64,000 bases of DNA from Platerodrilus igneus (lineage: Eukaryota > Arthropoda > Insecta > Coleoptera > Lycidae), in NCBI GenBank assembly GCA_036346225.1, contig JARFIW010001189.1:1116001-1180000 (forward strand). Reading direction: 5' to 3'. This document shows positions 45,949 to 58,369 of this stretch, in pieces. Each line of letters begins with the position of its first letter. The first letter of the stretch is position 1. The notes beneath the pieces were generated by a model, which was given only the letters and a program-made list of their open reading frames with translations, had not been told where the DNA came from and did no database searches. Both the position numbers and the translations under genes were made by a program.

Positions 45949-46397
45949 TCGAAAGGATGTGGGTAATGAAATAAAGTAGTGTAGAATCTTGGGATACACT
46001 CGTTTGTGAACTGTTATTATTTTAGATATTGTGCTAGTGCTCTTTGTATTAGGTTTAAATTTATCCGTTTTTAAAATTTTATGGTATTTTATTTATTTGA
46101 CGTTGCAACCTCTTAATTGTGTTAATGTATTTATATTTTCTTATTAATTTCCCCATTTGTTAAAGAATCACTTACTTTTGGTTTAGTTTATGTGAATCTT
46201 TTTACGTCGTAGTAAGTATGTTAGTCGAATAGATACACTGTTTCAAGTTTGTATACTAACAATTGTTAAATTCAAGTTTTTGAAGAAGGCACAATTGTTC
46301 ATGCCGATACGTCGAATACAATTACAAATTGACGCTGTAGCTTTTATGTACGAACGAATGTATCCCAAGATACTACACAACATTATTTCATTACATA

Positions 46398-46454
<57 letters not shown>

Positions 46455-46494
46455 GCACATATATATATATAATATATATATATATATATACATT

Positions 46495-46531
<37 letters not shown>
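45902..46531. repeat. (AT)n tracts bracketing a short spacer
   Basis: (AT)n at 45902-45946 and a compound AT/TATG/CATA tract at 46393-46531. The spacer between them (45947-46392) is unassigned AT-rich DNA. The right tract directly adjoins the CACAGCA end of LTR-like copy 3. Confidence 0.85.
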
Positions 46532-46533
<2 letters not shown>

Positions 46534-48625
46534 TGTGAAACCTCTTGAATTACCTGGTCTGTTGATTTTCTTCTATTAATCGCCTCGGCTGCTCCTCTAG
46601 ATAGCTTTCATCCTCATACATAAAAAAACAAACACATTCCTACCACAAACATCAACGTCAACTCTATTTACATCAATATTCACAATACATTAAAATTTCA
46701 AAATTAATATTCAGCATAAATTTTAATATCGGAAAATTTCAAAATTAAATTTATTTTCATTTTAATGTGCATCCAGAATTAAAGTCCTTGTAGGATGCCT
46801 ACTAATTACTATAACAATATATGCAGAGTACAAAGGAGCATCTACCACCCTTTACGTTAATTAACCAGGTTCGTCTAATTGAGCTCAAAGACATACCCAT
46901 ATTTTTATCATAATCCAGAACATCAATACTAAATACCCCTTTCTACTTAAACAAGCAAATTTCACCTTAAAATTAAAATATTATTGTTAGTACAATTTCA
47001 CTACTGTCCATTTTAAATAAACAAATTAGAAAGTTATTCAACACACACCAACACCTCAAAGTTCAAACAAAATAGTATAATTTACCTGAAGGTTACTTGC
47101 ACTCGTAGCTTCAATGTACATCGTCCCTTTTGTTAATCACACCATTCCAACTGAGTTATATTTACGGCTTCTGATTCTCAACGCTTTAAAAATTTTTCTC
47201 CATCACCATTCATTTATAGTTGTTTCAGGGCTTTTCCGAAACTCCTCTGTGTATATCTGACCCTTGTTTCGTGGATCCAGACACGTTTATGCACCATTTA
47301 AGTATTAATACCCCCGAAAAATAACAAAGAAATGCATACTTCTTTCACCAAGATACGCCAAAACTGCCTACTTTTGTGTATTTATTTGTCATAGTAAATT
47401 TTACCAATTGGTACAGTGATACTAAACTTTATTACCTTGTATCTTCTTTTCTAAGTGCACTAACGTACATTCATTGTAGCACGTAAAGAACAAGCTGTTT
47501 TAAATCACATAATATTCGAGCAAACTGTTTAAATTATTTAATATTAAAACCGGAAAACTAAAAAGCACTGTATAACGCGTTCAATCAAATCGAAGATCTA
47601 AGAGAGCTTTTAACAACGCATCGAATAGTCAAAAGTCTAAGAGAGCGAAATTCATATTACCACCGGTATATATAGCGGATAGCCGGCACGTCGCTTTTGT
47701 CCTCAAAACAGACCATTCTTAAGAATTTCTCATGCTATGTTCCCATTCCGTAGCTCGCGCGTCGGTTTTTACGAATTTAGTACTCACCCCAGTTAAATCT
47801 CAGAAATTTCAACACGGCACGCCACGTCTGGAAATAACTAATTGACTTTTATTACGAAATGTTATTTTTACCTCTCAAATTTTGCATTTTACTTTCAACC
47901 AATCGCAACCCCATGACGTTGCTCTACTCACGCCTTTTACTATATGTGTCTCGGTCTTGCGCATATTATCTGTCTCTATCTAACCTGTTCTTAGTGGTGC
48001 AAATTGATATTCTTTATTATCGATTATTTTAGTCCATGTAGAGTGTGAAATAACCCACCTTTAGCATTTCTAGTAACTATTATGCGACGGTTTCTCCAAG
48101 ATTCACTGAACCATTAATTATCTGCAAAATTTACGCCGAATGAGCTTTTTAAATAAACCCAGGTGTTCAAACATAATATTAATTCTCAGAGCTTTATTTT
48201 CTGGTATTATAATCTTGGATTTTCACAGACTTTTATGCTTATTATTAATAATGGTTTAATTAACTCCAATTAAAATTGACTTCTATCCTTTCATTTTTTA
48301 GCGAATACAAGTTAAATATTAATTATTATGTGTACACTCTGTTTAATACCGGTTACTCAAAATAGGGTTAATTAATATAAATTTTGCACGTAATTTCCAT
48401 TTGTTTCTTTCCTCGGAATAATTAAATTACATGTGGAGCTTTTTAATACTGTTTCTTTTGATATAAAGCGTACATGATTTAAATCTCTTATGTTTAATGA
48501 AACTAATAAATTTTTATGCTTCACGGTTTTAATAACGCGTATTATCTAATAATATTCATTATACACGGTGATTAAAATTATTTGATGTGATTAATTAATT
48601 TTCTACCCTGGTCTAAATATGAGTA

Positions 48626-48696
<71 letters not shown>
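46532..48696 (-). repeat. Long LTR-like repeat, copy 3 (minus strand), bordered by (AT)n on both sides
   Basis: Reverse complement of copies 1 and 2, with the 3' end at 46532 (TGCTGTGAAACC, i.e. GGTTTCACAGCA read on the minus strand) and the start at about 48624 (CCCTGGTCTAAATATGAGTAA), then (AT)n to 48696. It retains the promoter region (47640-47675), the triplicated 50-bp block (about 47480-47600), the CGGGGG-type block (47311) and AACCTTCAGGTAA (about 47095). About 2.09 kb. Because both borders are (AT)n, it is the best full-length example and looks like a solo copy sitting in a microsatellite. Confidence 0.7.
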
Positions 48697-48699
<3 letters not shown>

Positions 48700-49179
48700 A
48701 CGATATCGCTCCTCATCAGATGTATAACGACCAATTGTCTGCTGATCGCCACCTCTCTTCTGTCTTTAAAATAATTTGAAATTAACCCAATTATTTTTAT
48801 GCCCCAAATAGCTCAGTGATGCCTTGCACAGAGTGAACAACGATATGATAACAGAGAATTTTTACCCATTCTATTCTGAATAAGACAAGTGAAAATCACC
48901 AAAATTTGTATAATAAGCGAAGAAAATTTACAATGCACTATTTACATAGCTTTTAAATCAGAATTAAAATAAATATTTTTATCAAATTTGTTCATTACGA
49001 AGGTTATTATCCTTTTTACACCTTTTTATATCAATTAAAGTCAGCAAAAAAAATTGTATTTTACCATGAATGTATCGTTGAACGTTCAAAGCACTATTCC
49101 ACTTTTAAAGCGTGTCTTTGCGTATCAACCGAATTTTTGTTGACCTTTTTCAATACCTTTGACAGTGTGCGAGCTAAAA
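48697..49179. other. Spacer before LINE copy
   Basis: AT-rich, no motif of note apart from CTCATCAG (48712-48719), whose reverse complement CTGATGAG recalls a hammerhead core but lacks the downstream GAAA. Confidence 0.5.
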
Positions 49180-50395
49180 ATATTAACTAGAATTGTACAA
49201 AGACGGATATAAAACGGGCTAAAGAAATACTAGAAGAAGATCAATTTCGGTTTAGGAAAAACAATAAAATACGTAAGGCCATTTCAGCTTTAAGGGTGTT
49301 AATGAACAAAATAATAGAAAAAGGAGAATGTGTGTATATAAGGTTTGAAGATATGAAAACGAATTCGACAATGTAATATGAGAGAAAATGTTGGAAGTTC
49401 TCAAAAGGATTGAAATGAGTTACAAGAATAGACAAATAGTACATAGTTTATACAAAGAGCAAACAGCGGTAATAGAATTAGAGCAAAAACTTATAGGAAA
49501 GGGGTGAAGCAGGTATAGGTTCTATCCCCATTAATTTTTAATTTATACATCGAGATGGCAATGAATACTGTCAAATGCGGAAAGACATTAGGAATTACTA
49601 TGCAGGAATGCAAGGACAACCGACTGATATGCTTAGATTTGCAGATGATCTAGCTGTATTAGCATCTATTAAGGAAGAGTTAAAAACAGCTCATAATGAA
49701 ATAGAAATAGTTCTAATAGATAGAAATAATACTAGAATACTAGTGTGTAAAGGAAGGGTAAATAAGTCAAATACAAAAATACAAATAGGAAACGAGAACC
49801 TAGAAAATGTTAAAGATTTCTGCTACCTAGGAAGTCAAATAACACAAGATGGAAAAAGTACAACAAATATAAAACAAAGATTAGCGCAAAGCCGTGCTGC
49901 ATTTAACAAAAAAAAAAAACTACTGTGTTTAAAGACAGCAAACATAAAAACAAGGAAAATGTTGCTGAAGGCATATGTGTGGAGTACAGACCTATACGTT
50001 TGTAAAACGTGGGTAGTAGGAGAAGCGGACTGGAAAACGACAAAAGCCTTTGAAATGTGATGAAATAGATGGTGGATGAAGATATCATGGACAGACAAAG
50101 TTACGAACAAGGAGGTTCTCAAAATAATAGGGGAAGAAAGAAATATGTGGTAAACAGTAAAAAATGAGAGAAGTAGGATAATAGGACACATATAAGTAAT
50201 GAGGAAGTAATGCATAATATATTAGAGGAAGAGAAAGGAATACAAAGAATAAGAGGTAGAGCTAGGTTAGACTATTGCACACAGATAGCGAAAGTTGCAG
50301 ACAGTTGGAATTTCAGGGAACTGTGTAGGTTAGCTCAGAATAGGAAACAATGAAGGAAAGCGTCCATTTAGCTCTAGGACTGAAGACCTATTGAT
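49180..50395 (+). pseudogene. LINE reverse transcriptase and C-terminus, third copy
   Basis: Frames in the first 400 bp give RIVQRRI, EDQFRFRKNNKIRKAISALR (about 49237) and a LSPLIFNLYIE block (49530). From 49575 a 161-codon frame is open: DMLRFADDLAVLASIKEEL (49626) with an intact FADD catalytic motif, VCKGRVNKSNTKIQI, ENVKDFCYLGSQITQDGKST, RLAQSRAAFNKKKKLL, KMLLKAYVWSTDLYVCKTW, ending at 50060. The degenerate tail continues through SWTDKVTN and the shared GTGTAGGTTAGCTCAGAATA (50323-50342) to GATGACGAC at about 50400. It is the best preserved of the three C-terminal copies. N-terminal endonuclease is absent; earlier motifs are frameshifted. Confidence 0.88.
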
Positions 50396-51499
50396 GACGA
50401 CACAAATAAAATCTTTAAAATGGTGTAATCCAATATTTGGCTCTGCATACGAAACAATACTTAGAAATAAAGAATTAAAACTTTATCGGCATTAAAAATA
50501 CAAAATAATCTTTAAAAAATGAAGAACTGCATAATGTTCTCACTCCTTTGTCAAAGCCGTACTTATCACCTTTCAATAATATAAATAACGGAAATTGCAA
50601 TCTTCACAAAACGTAAAACTAACAATTGTCCTCACATTTCGTATTTAACTTCTAGTTTTCGTTATATTCATCAATTAATTTATCACAACACGCTCTTTTA
50701 TAAGTAACTCTTTTTTTTGAAAATCACATTAGGATTAAGGCATATGAGTCTATAAGTATAGAAGTAGTGATTAATGGATGACAATTTGACTGTACTTTTT
50801 TATACTAAATCGTATTAAATCGAATTCTAATACATTTTTTATCATTATTGTAAAATTTTGAAGATCCTTTATAATAAACTCAAATGTAGAGTTAATTTGT
50901 TTCTGTAACTACAAACTGCTACAGTTTCAAAGGATGTAGACACCTACAAAGGGCTTACGCATATTTGTTCTTACCAATTAGCACTGCTTAAGTTTCGTAA
51001 TACAGAACAAATATACTTAGGCAGCAACATCTCAGCGAACTCCAGGTGAAAAATTTATCAACAAGCAACGCCACGTTAGCGTAATTCAGAAACATGCATC
51101 CCTTCTCTGTTACAAGGGTCTTACGCCAACACGGATGACTAAATTAATAGTCTAAGTGGGCTTTGTTCTATACTTGGTTTAATATAGATCTCTTCTGCTT
51201 AAGTGATTTCGAGTTTCTGCAGCTAATTATCTATGAAAGATAAACTGCATTACATCTTAAACCCAAATCTTGTTATACTCAAACGTAGTAATTTTTGTAC
51301 GAAAGGAGAGAAAATTTAATCGTTAAGAGACAATTGACTGTTTAGGTTTCTCACAATTGTAGGAAGCTTTTAACGCTACACATATTAAGATAATTAGCAG
51401 GCAAATTCCTTTTTAATAGGATTTTTAGGGCAACGAAAATTTACAGCTACCTATGCGTGATAATACGATAGTTTTTATCAACTTACCTTGTGTAATTAC

Positions 51500-51565
<66 letters not shown>

Positions 51566-53448
51566 CTATACTATTCGCGGAATTTTCTTGCCCCTACTTT
51601 GGGTTGTTATTTTTATTACTATGAACTGGAATTCTTGATCCCCTTCGTTGTGCGCCTTATTAATTTTTACGTACTCTAAATTATTGGACCACCATTTTAA
51701 TATTCACTATAAATTGTAGTTATCTCCTCCGCCGGCTGTCTTCTTAATATTGCTATCAACTGGACTTTATCTTTAAACAACTTTATCTACCAATGGCAAA
51801 ATTCGATACGTTACCGCCTTGCGGGTTATCAATTTCCTATTCAACTTGTGGCTCCGCCTTTGTACTATTTAAATCTTATGACCTCGGCTAGCATTTATTT
51901 GGAATTATAAAATTCAGTAAATTTCGATTTTATATAATGAAACCAATATGTTATGTACAGCTTTTGAAATTATTTGTAATACATTTTTAAATTAGTTAAC
52001 CTTATAAATTTCATTTATTAACAACCATCTAGTATGTACTTAAAAACCCAAAGTCACCAAAAAAACAACAACAAAGTGTAGAATATTCTAAATCTGTTAT
52101 CATATTACTCATTCTATACGTATGCAACCTCTTTTGTTGACTTTTCACAAGCATATCATATTTAGCAAATTCAAAATAAAATAAAATTTTATATAGAAAA
52201 ACAAATGTCTTATAACTAAAAATCTGACCTGGTTTTATCTTTTTTTCACATCGACGCTTCCAATTAAAAATGATCTTCCCCAATTCTGGATTCCATTCTA
52301 ATTATTGCCATTACGCTATGGACCACCATTATTAAATTATACACCCCAATTTATTTCAATTCTTCAAACTTAGACTTTTATCATTCTTGCCCCAGACTTA
52401 AAATTGTAGTTTGTTTCATCCCTGTACTTCAAAATTGTATTATTCTTCTTTTCCCCTGGACATCTAAATTGTATTACTGTATTTTTCCCTTAACATCAGA
52501 ATCATAGTCTATTTCCCTCAGACCTCGAAACCCTATTATTTTTATGTCTTAGTTTACAATAAATTCATTAAAAACGTACTTACGTTTAAACGGCAATTAT
52601 AATCTTTATATTCGCACTCATTTTATTTCACTTTTATAATTACTACGTATTACTTTGTTTTAATGGCAACGCACTTCGGCCTTCGTTGAGTTCAAAACTG
52701 CCTTTCTTATCAAGGTGCTTGCTAATATATTCTCGAATTCCCACTCCATCCGTGGGTATGGTCTAGAACTCGTCGCTTGTCTCTGACCAATCAAATAATT
52801 TCATTTAGAGCAGTTTCTGATGTAATGTTCCACGATTCCCCATAATCACAACCTGCCCACAGCTGTCTTTCGTTATCAACATGCTGTATTTTGATAGATT
52901 ACTTGCTTTTCCATAAACAACTGATGCAACTCGAATTTAAATTTTCATGTTTACATGCGATTCACGCAATTTTTAATTATTTCTCTTATCAAAATGGTTA
53001 GATCTTTGTACGCATTTATGTTAACTACCTGAAACTCTATTTCTATATGCGTATTAATTTAGTCGTCTGGAACTCTTTTTTTTAATGCGTGTCTAATTAC
53101 ACTTTATCATTTATTCCTAAATATACGCGCGCTGCACTGAAAAATATCCTTATTTGTTTTGCCTAAATTAACTAAACTTTATCTACAGGATATTTAATAT
53201 TTACTATCTACTTAATACATGTATTTCTCATTCCTACGCCAACTATGCGTCTTCCTATGTTTACCTGCGTTGCCCAAAAACTATTTCTACTTTATATACA
53301 GGGTGTTGACTACTTACTATCTACAAACTATGTCTATTTCTTAATTATTTCCTTAAATAAGTGCAGTTTTCTGCTGCCTATTCTAATTACTCATTCCTGA
53401 ACGACCTTTACTATAACGTGCACCCTTAAGCAACCCCTTATCACAGCA
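50396..53448. other. Spacer with (AT)n tract and 33-bp degenerate repeats
   Basis: Nothing coding. TTTATCAACTTACCTTGTGTAATTACC (51475-51501) before the (AT)n tract at 51503-51563 closely matches TTTATCAACCTACATTGTGTAATTAAC (38456-38482) before the tract at 38486. At about 52385-52560 a unit of roughly 33 bp is loosely repeated five times (CCCC, then AGACTTAAAATTGTAGT-like text). The segment ends CTTATCACAGCA directly before (AT)n at 53449, the same CACAGCA end as the LTR-like repeats. It may be the interior or leader of another such element. Confidence 0.45.
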
Positions 53449-53479
<31 letters not shown>

Positions 53480-55570
53480 CGTGGTAATTATAGGTTAAGA
53501 AGAATAGATAGATCTAGATGGTAAATTTTTAACAACTGTGTATATAGGAAATAGGAAAAATTTATTTACGCGCCAAATTAATCACTTTAGATATTGAAAA
53601 CAGACTGATACTAACATATTTTGTATTTCTAAATTGAAATGTTAAAGTTTGCATAACGTGTAGAAGCTTTAGAGAACATGAAAACTCAAAGATACGCATA
53701 ATTAGTTTTATTGTTTTAAATCAAGCGCATTGGATAAGAAATGGAGCTTTTGGGTATAGAAAATCAATAATTTAAACGCATATTTCCATTTAACTGAACT
53801 AAACGTTCGTTACACAAATCCTAAGAAATGCTAAAACTCGGAATTATTACTTCAAATGGACAGTTTGCTTTATAGAAACACCTGATAGTTAAAATGTCGA
53901 GTTCAAAGAACTTAAATGAACGTTGGCACAGAATTCTGTAGAATTGTTTGTAACGGTCGATGTACAAGTTACTAAAATAACAGATGCTTTGAAGGCAAAG
54001 TGAAATGGAATATCCATAATGTAAAACAGACAGAGAGCACGTATAATAAAACGTTCGTCTAAAGTACGCGGTACATTTGGAGATCAACCACAATATCGAT
54101 TTTCTGTTGCTTGAGTGGAATTCTAAAAGAGACAGTAAATATGGGTTTAACAAGGAAAAGTAGCTAGAGGTTGGACGTTAAAAACGGAGAAAGCAATCAA
54201 ATTGGTTGAAGGCGAGTAGTTTCAAGAAGCTCGCGACGGTTACATGTTTTTGAGCGAGTTTCGAGGTAAAAGCACGGTAGACTGGGAATTTTTGGACGTA
54301 GAACTTCGTTACGTACAAAATTTGTAAAATCTGTTTTGAAAAATAAGCTTTTCGACGGAAATAGGGTCCGTGAGGGGTGTACAAAATCATATAAATACAC
54401 TAGGAGAGGTATTAACGCTCTCTAATCCCTTACTTGCTCTTACTTTCTACTGATTCTCGTACGTCGCTTAATCGTTGAATTATAGTACAACATCCTAATT
54501 TAAAAGTGTATAAAACGCTGTTAGTAACGTACATCGATAATGTATTAAAAGTGTAATTTGCACAAGTGGGTGCTGACGTATAGATGGTGCTGTTACTACA
54601 TGCAATGAACTAATGAAAGGATGGTAATAGGGTAAGCGAGTCGAGAAGATTGAAACAAGAATGCGTGAAGTTTAGTGATTACGGAAGGTTTAGCTTGGTC
54701 GGAGTAGAAACACTGAAGGCGGTTGCAGAGATTTGGATAGGGAGTGAAAATGGGTTGGATCGATGTATAACAACGAAGCCTATGGACACACCGACGAGGG
54801 TTTTGGAACACATTTTCAGAGGTAACGATGGAAGAAGCTTACTCCGTGTAAAGAAATTAATTTCTTGGTTTTGCTTGAACATTTGTGCTGGTATTTTGTG
54901 CTTGAGTATTTTGACTTATTGGGAGTGTATTTTATTACCTTTAAAACTCATTTGAAGGGATATGCAAAGGACAATTGATATTTATTATTTAAAGATGTTA
55001 ACAAATGACATAAAAATTTTGTTATAAGGAGTAAACGGGTCTTTTAAGTTTGTTTTAAACTAAAATGCAATATTTAAAAGCATTTAGAATAACTGGGTTA
55101 TGCTGAGCTCACCATAAGACCAGAATAAAAATCAATTTAGGGTTGCACGACGGGCCCATCTACTCGTCTAAAATAAAATTGTTGAAATAAATAGTAATCA
55201 TGAAATTTTAAAAGGTTTAAGGATTGAGATGGTAACATTGTATGAAACTGTATATACAAATGTGTAAATATTTTCTTGCTAATGGAAACTTGTTAATATG
55301 TGTAAATAAAAAGGTTGTATGTCTTTTGCATTATTTGAGTGGTAATTTCATTTGACTGTGTTTGTGAAGAAGGAATGTACTTAGTATGGTAGATATCCAA
55401 GAAGAAGCAGATTTTAGAGCTAGCTAGGAGGCATTCCAGAGGTATTTATTTTTTTTATTAAATTTTTAGAAAATTTTTATAACGTCTCAATAACGCTGGG
55501 ACACAAAGGCGTTCCTGATATTTTTAGAGTAATCAACAGAAATTTTATGCGACCCAACGTTGGGGCTCGA
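53449..55570 (+). mobile_element. Probable long LTR with PBS, related in design to the (AT)n-bordered repeats
   Basis: (AT)n at 53449-53476 is followed by about 2.06 kb ending AATCAACA (55531-55538). Nine bases later comes TGCGACCCAACGTTGGGGCT (55548-55567), a good Lys-type PBS match with two changes and one insertion. CATATAAATAC (54389-54399) lies about 0.9 kb from the start, as the TATA box does in the 38.5-kb repeat. A 101-codon frame (54650-54955, no ATG at its start) is unrecognised. Sequence similarity to copies 1-3 is not obvious by eye, so this is a call on layout plus PBS. Confidence 0.45.
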
Positions 55571-57876
55571 TTATTATCGGCATCCACTGCAAAATATATT
55601 GCAATGATAATAAGGTTATTTAGGGGTATAGACGGTCACAAGAGCGGTATACTTCATGTGCACAACCCAAAAATCAAGAAAACTGAATATTTGAATCATA
55701 AAAGTACACAATTCGTTAATTATGCAAAAAGCAAATACCCTGTACAAAGTTAATAGTCTGACTACAGTCAATAAAAAGAAGCTTCTTCTTTAATTATTTA
55801 TCCACATTTAGTAAAATGAATAACTCAGTGCACAATCCAATTCATTTTAGAAACAGTAATACATTTTGAATAAATACAAATTAGGCGTATCTAAAGTAAA
55901 ACAAACGTGAAACGAATTCTTTTTAAACTCGCTGCATTAGTGTAAGAAAATAATCAATGGTGCTCATAGTAGACAGTCCTTGCAAAACAAGCATATTTTA
56001 TAACGCAAAAAGTCAATAAACGCATTTAATTTACGTCATCTGTTAAAGAATCCCATTAAAAAATTTAGTCTACGTAATGTTTTAAATATAAAATCGGCAA
56101 ATTCGAATAAAATCCAGCACGAGAAAAACAATATATGGAACCATACATTTTGGCGTACGTGCAAGATTAAATATAATACTTAATAAATCCTTGTACAAAA
56201 TTACAATTACGCGGTGCTCAAAGGTACAAAGTATCAATTGCCAACAAAATTCATAATATAAAGCTTATTGTCTACGTGATTTCTGAAGCGTATGAACGAT
56301 GCATATAATACATAATTCCGAGTAAAATCCAACCGGCTCCATGATAAGCGTAGTGCAACGTCTCTTTCATGGTAAAATAATAAAATAGAGAGCGTTCAAC
56401 CAGTAACAGCACATGGGGTGGCTTGTTTATATAATACACATCAAGCTGATAACAGTCATCGATTCCTTAAACCGAAGCACGAGCTGTACTAATCGAAATA
56501 AATGGATTACGCAAAATTCAATTGTGAAGTGAAAAAAAATTTATAAGTGAAAGTAACAATCATTAAAACTTTGAGTAAAGAATACAGTCAAGTGCGCGTT
56601 CAAACATACGAGTGTATAAGCAATCTGCCGTTGGTATAAAACGTAAGTTTAATTTTAATTTAGTAGTAAACAAATCTTTACAATTTATTAATTAGAGCAC
56701 TAAGCAATTCAATAAGAAATCTGGCCATGTACGAACGTAAAACTACAATACTTTAAGTACTAAATATAACAAATGGAAAAACTCTAAATAAAGACGTTAA
56801 GCTCAAAGCCACACGAAGTCACTGGTTAACAATACGCTGCGGCAGTACGTAGTATTGGGGTGCACTCCGAGCTACGCGTTCACTACTGGAACTAATCTAG
56901 CAACTGATTCAAACCAGGAAGCTCCCGTAGGAAATCAATCAGAAAATACCCGGTTAGCAATTATATTTAACTAACAGCATAAATCTTATTTTTTAAATAT
57001 TTGAAACTTACATGTACTTTGATATCTGTCTAAAGAGTCATCAAAAATTTGGTGGATACATAGAAAATACGTTATAAGAAAGAAGAGTTCATTGAACGTT
57101 CAAAGAAACTTCGAGATAATACATAATTATTTTTGCTAGCTTTAAGTGCTTAATTAGGGTTATAATTTGGTGATAAATAGATTTATCTTAATTTTGATTC
57201 AAAGGTTTGAAAATAGCAAATGACATTACTAAGGTTGTAGAATTGTAAATTGTACATATTTCTCAGTTTATTATACAAATTTTGGTTAAATTCGTTTATA
57301 TTACTTAGGTATGAAGTGTTAGAGGGAAAGGAGTAAAAATTCTTTGTTATCATAGTGTCGTTCACTCTGTGCAAGGCAAAACTGAGCTAGTCGAGGCATA
57401 AATTTTATTGTGTGGATTTAAAAATTATTCTAGATTAATTAGACGCACAGAAAGGTGGTTGAACGTCATAAATACACCGCGAGTTCGGCGATATCGTAGC
57501 TATATATATGGTCCGCTGGTGGTATCCAAATTAATCACACCCAACTCGTTGATACGCGGTCTAACCTTCTGTAACTGATCTCTTGAAAGCACACCGCAAA
57601 AATGAGAGATTCCAACTGCGAATTTCTTTATATTCACTGCGGTAAGAGCTCTTCGAAGTAACTTGTTTAGTTTTTTGATTGTAAAGCTTTTTTTAGTAAA
57701 GGTATCATTAACGGCGCTAGAAATCCTCCTTTTTGTACCTCGACCTTGCTTGTGTGGTTTCAAAAATAGCGCAGTACCTTTCTTGTAGGTTTTAAAAATA
57801 GTCAATTTCCCATTTTCCCGACGTCAATGGCTTCCATAGATCTGTTGTGCCGTTCACTCTTCTTAAGTTGCTCATA
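55571..57876. other. Spacer, partly shared with the 44.4-45.9 kb segment
   Basis: No gene. GTTATCATAGTGTCGTTCAC and AAACTGAGCTAGTCGAGGCA (57345-57400) match text near 45750-45800. A minus-strand 101-codon frame (57500-57805) encodes a basic peptide (KKGTALFLKPHKQGRGTKRR, KKLNKLLRRAL) that I do not recognise. TTTATATAATAC (56427-56438) is a possible TATA element. Otherwise AT-rich. Confidence 0.4.
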
Positions 57877-58342
57877 TACAACTTATTAAAGTGAAAACTA
57901 TTTGAAAGCTTGCTGGCACGTTTGAAAATGTTATTGCTATTAGATGTATATACTTAGTTTTAGATTTACCATGCTGATTTAAAACTGTTGGTTTTAGAGG
58001 GGTAATTTTGCTTAATTTCTTTTTTTTGTCGTTGAAGCTCAATCTAGGGAGTAGCCTAAAACCGGCAGCTCACCATTTAAAAAAAATATATGTTCGTTTG
58101 GTTGATATTTTTTTTAGATTTAGTGTATAATTATTTATTGCCTGTACATATTGTGTTTAATTGTAGGTTTCTTTTGTTGAAATGTTGCGTTCGGAGTACG
58201 AATGAGTGTGTGTAATTTTCTTTCTTTATTTCAGGTGTCCCTTAATTTTTGTTATAGGTATAATACCCCGCCCACTCGCCGATTGAGCCAGGTCCATTTC
58301 TTCTTTTTGTTTTTTTTCTAGGCTACGTCAATGCACGTAGCA
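57877..58342 (+). repeat. 5' LTR of the gag-only element
   Basis: Shares with the 3' LTR long words such as GCTTGCTGGCACGTTTGAAAA, ATTAGATGTATATACTTAG and CTACGTCAATGCACGTAGCA. It ends ...ACGTAGCA at 58342; the same terminal octamer ends the LTR at 7938, so the two belong to related families. The end also contains the palindromic pair CTACGT...ACGTAG. Confidence 0.85.
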
Positions 58343-58350
58343 TAAATTAC

Positions 58351-58369
58351 TGACGCCCTGGCGTGGGGC
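58351..58369 (+). promoter_or_regulatory. Primer binding site, degraded tRNA-Lys type
   Basis: TGACGCCCTGGCGTGGGGC, eight bases after the LTR end, aligns with TGGCGCCCAACGTGGGGC with one substitution, a changed AA step and one extra base. The downstream 150 bp (58370-58520) repeat loosely a GCTTCGAATTTGG / GTTAATT theme, echoing the leader repeats of the 17.65-kb element. Confidence 0.65.

Noticed and set aside
46280..46579. Frames of 60-99 codons encoding YIYIYI-type peptides, also at 34539, 40633, 51453 and 51488
   Set aside because: They are translations of (AT)n microsatellites; no independent coding signal flanks them.
48700..48735. Second hammerhead-like core on the minus strand (CTGATGAG followed by GAGCGATATCG)
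   Set aside because: No GAAA follows the possible stem II; the sequence continues GTGGC, so the catalytic core is incomplete.
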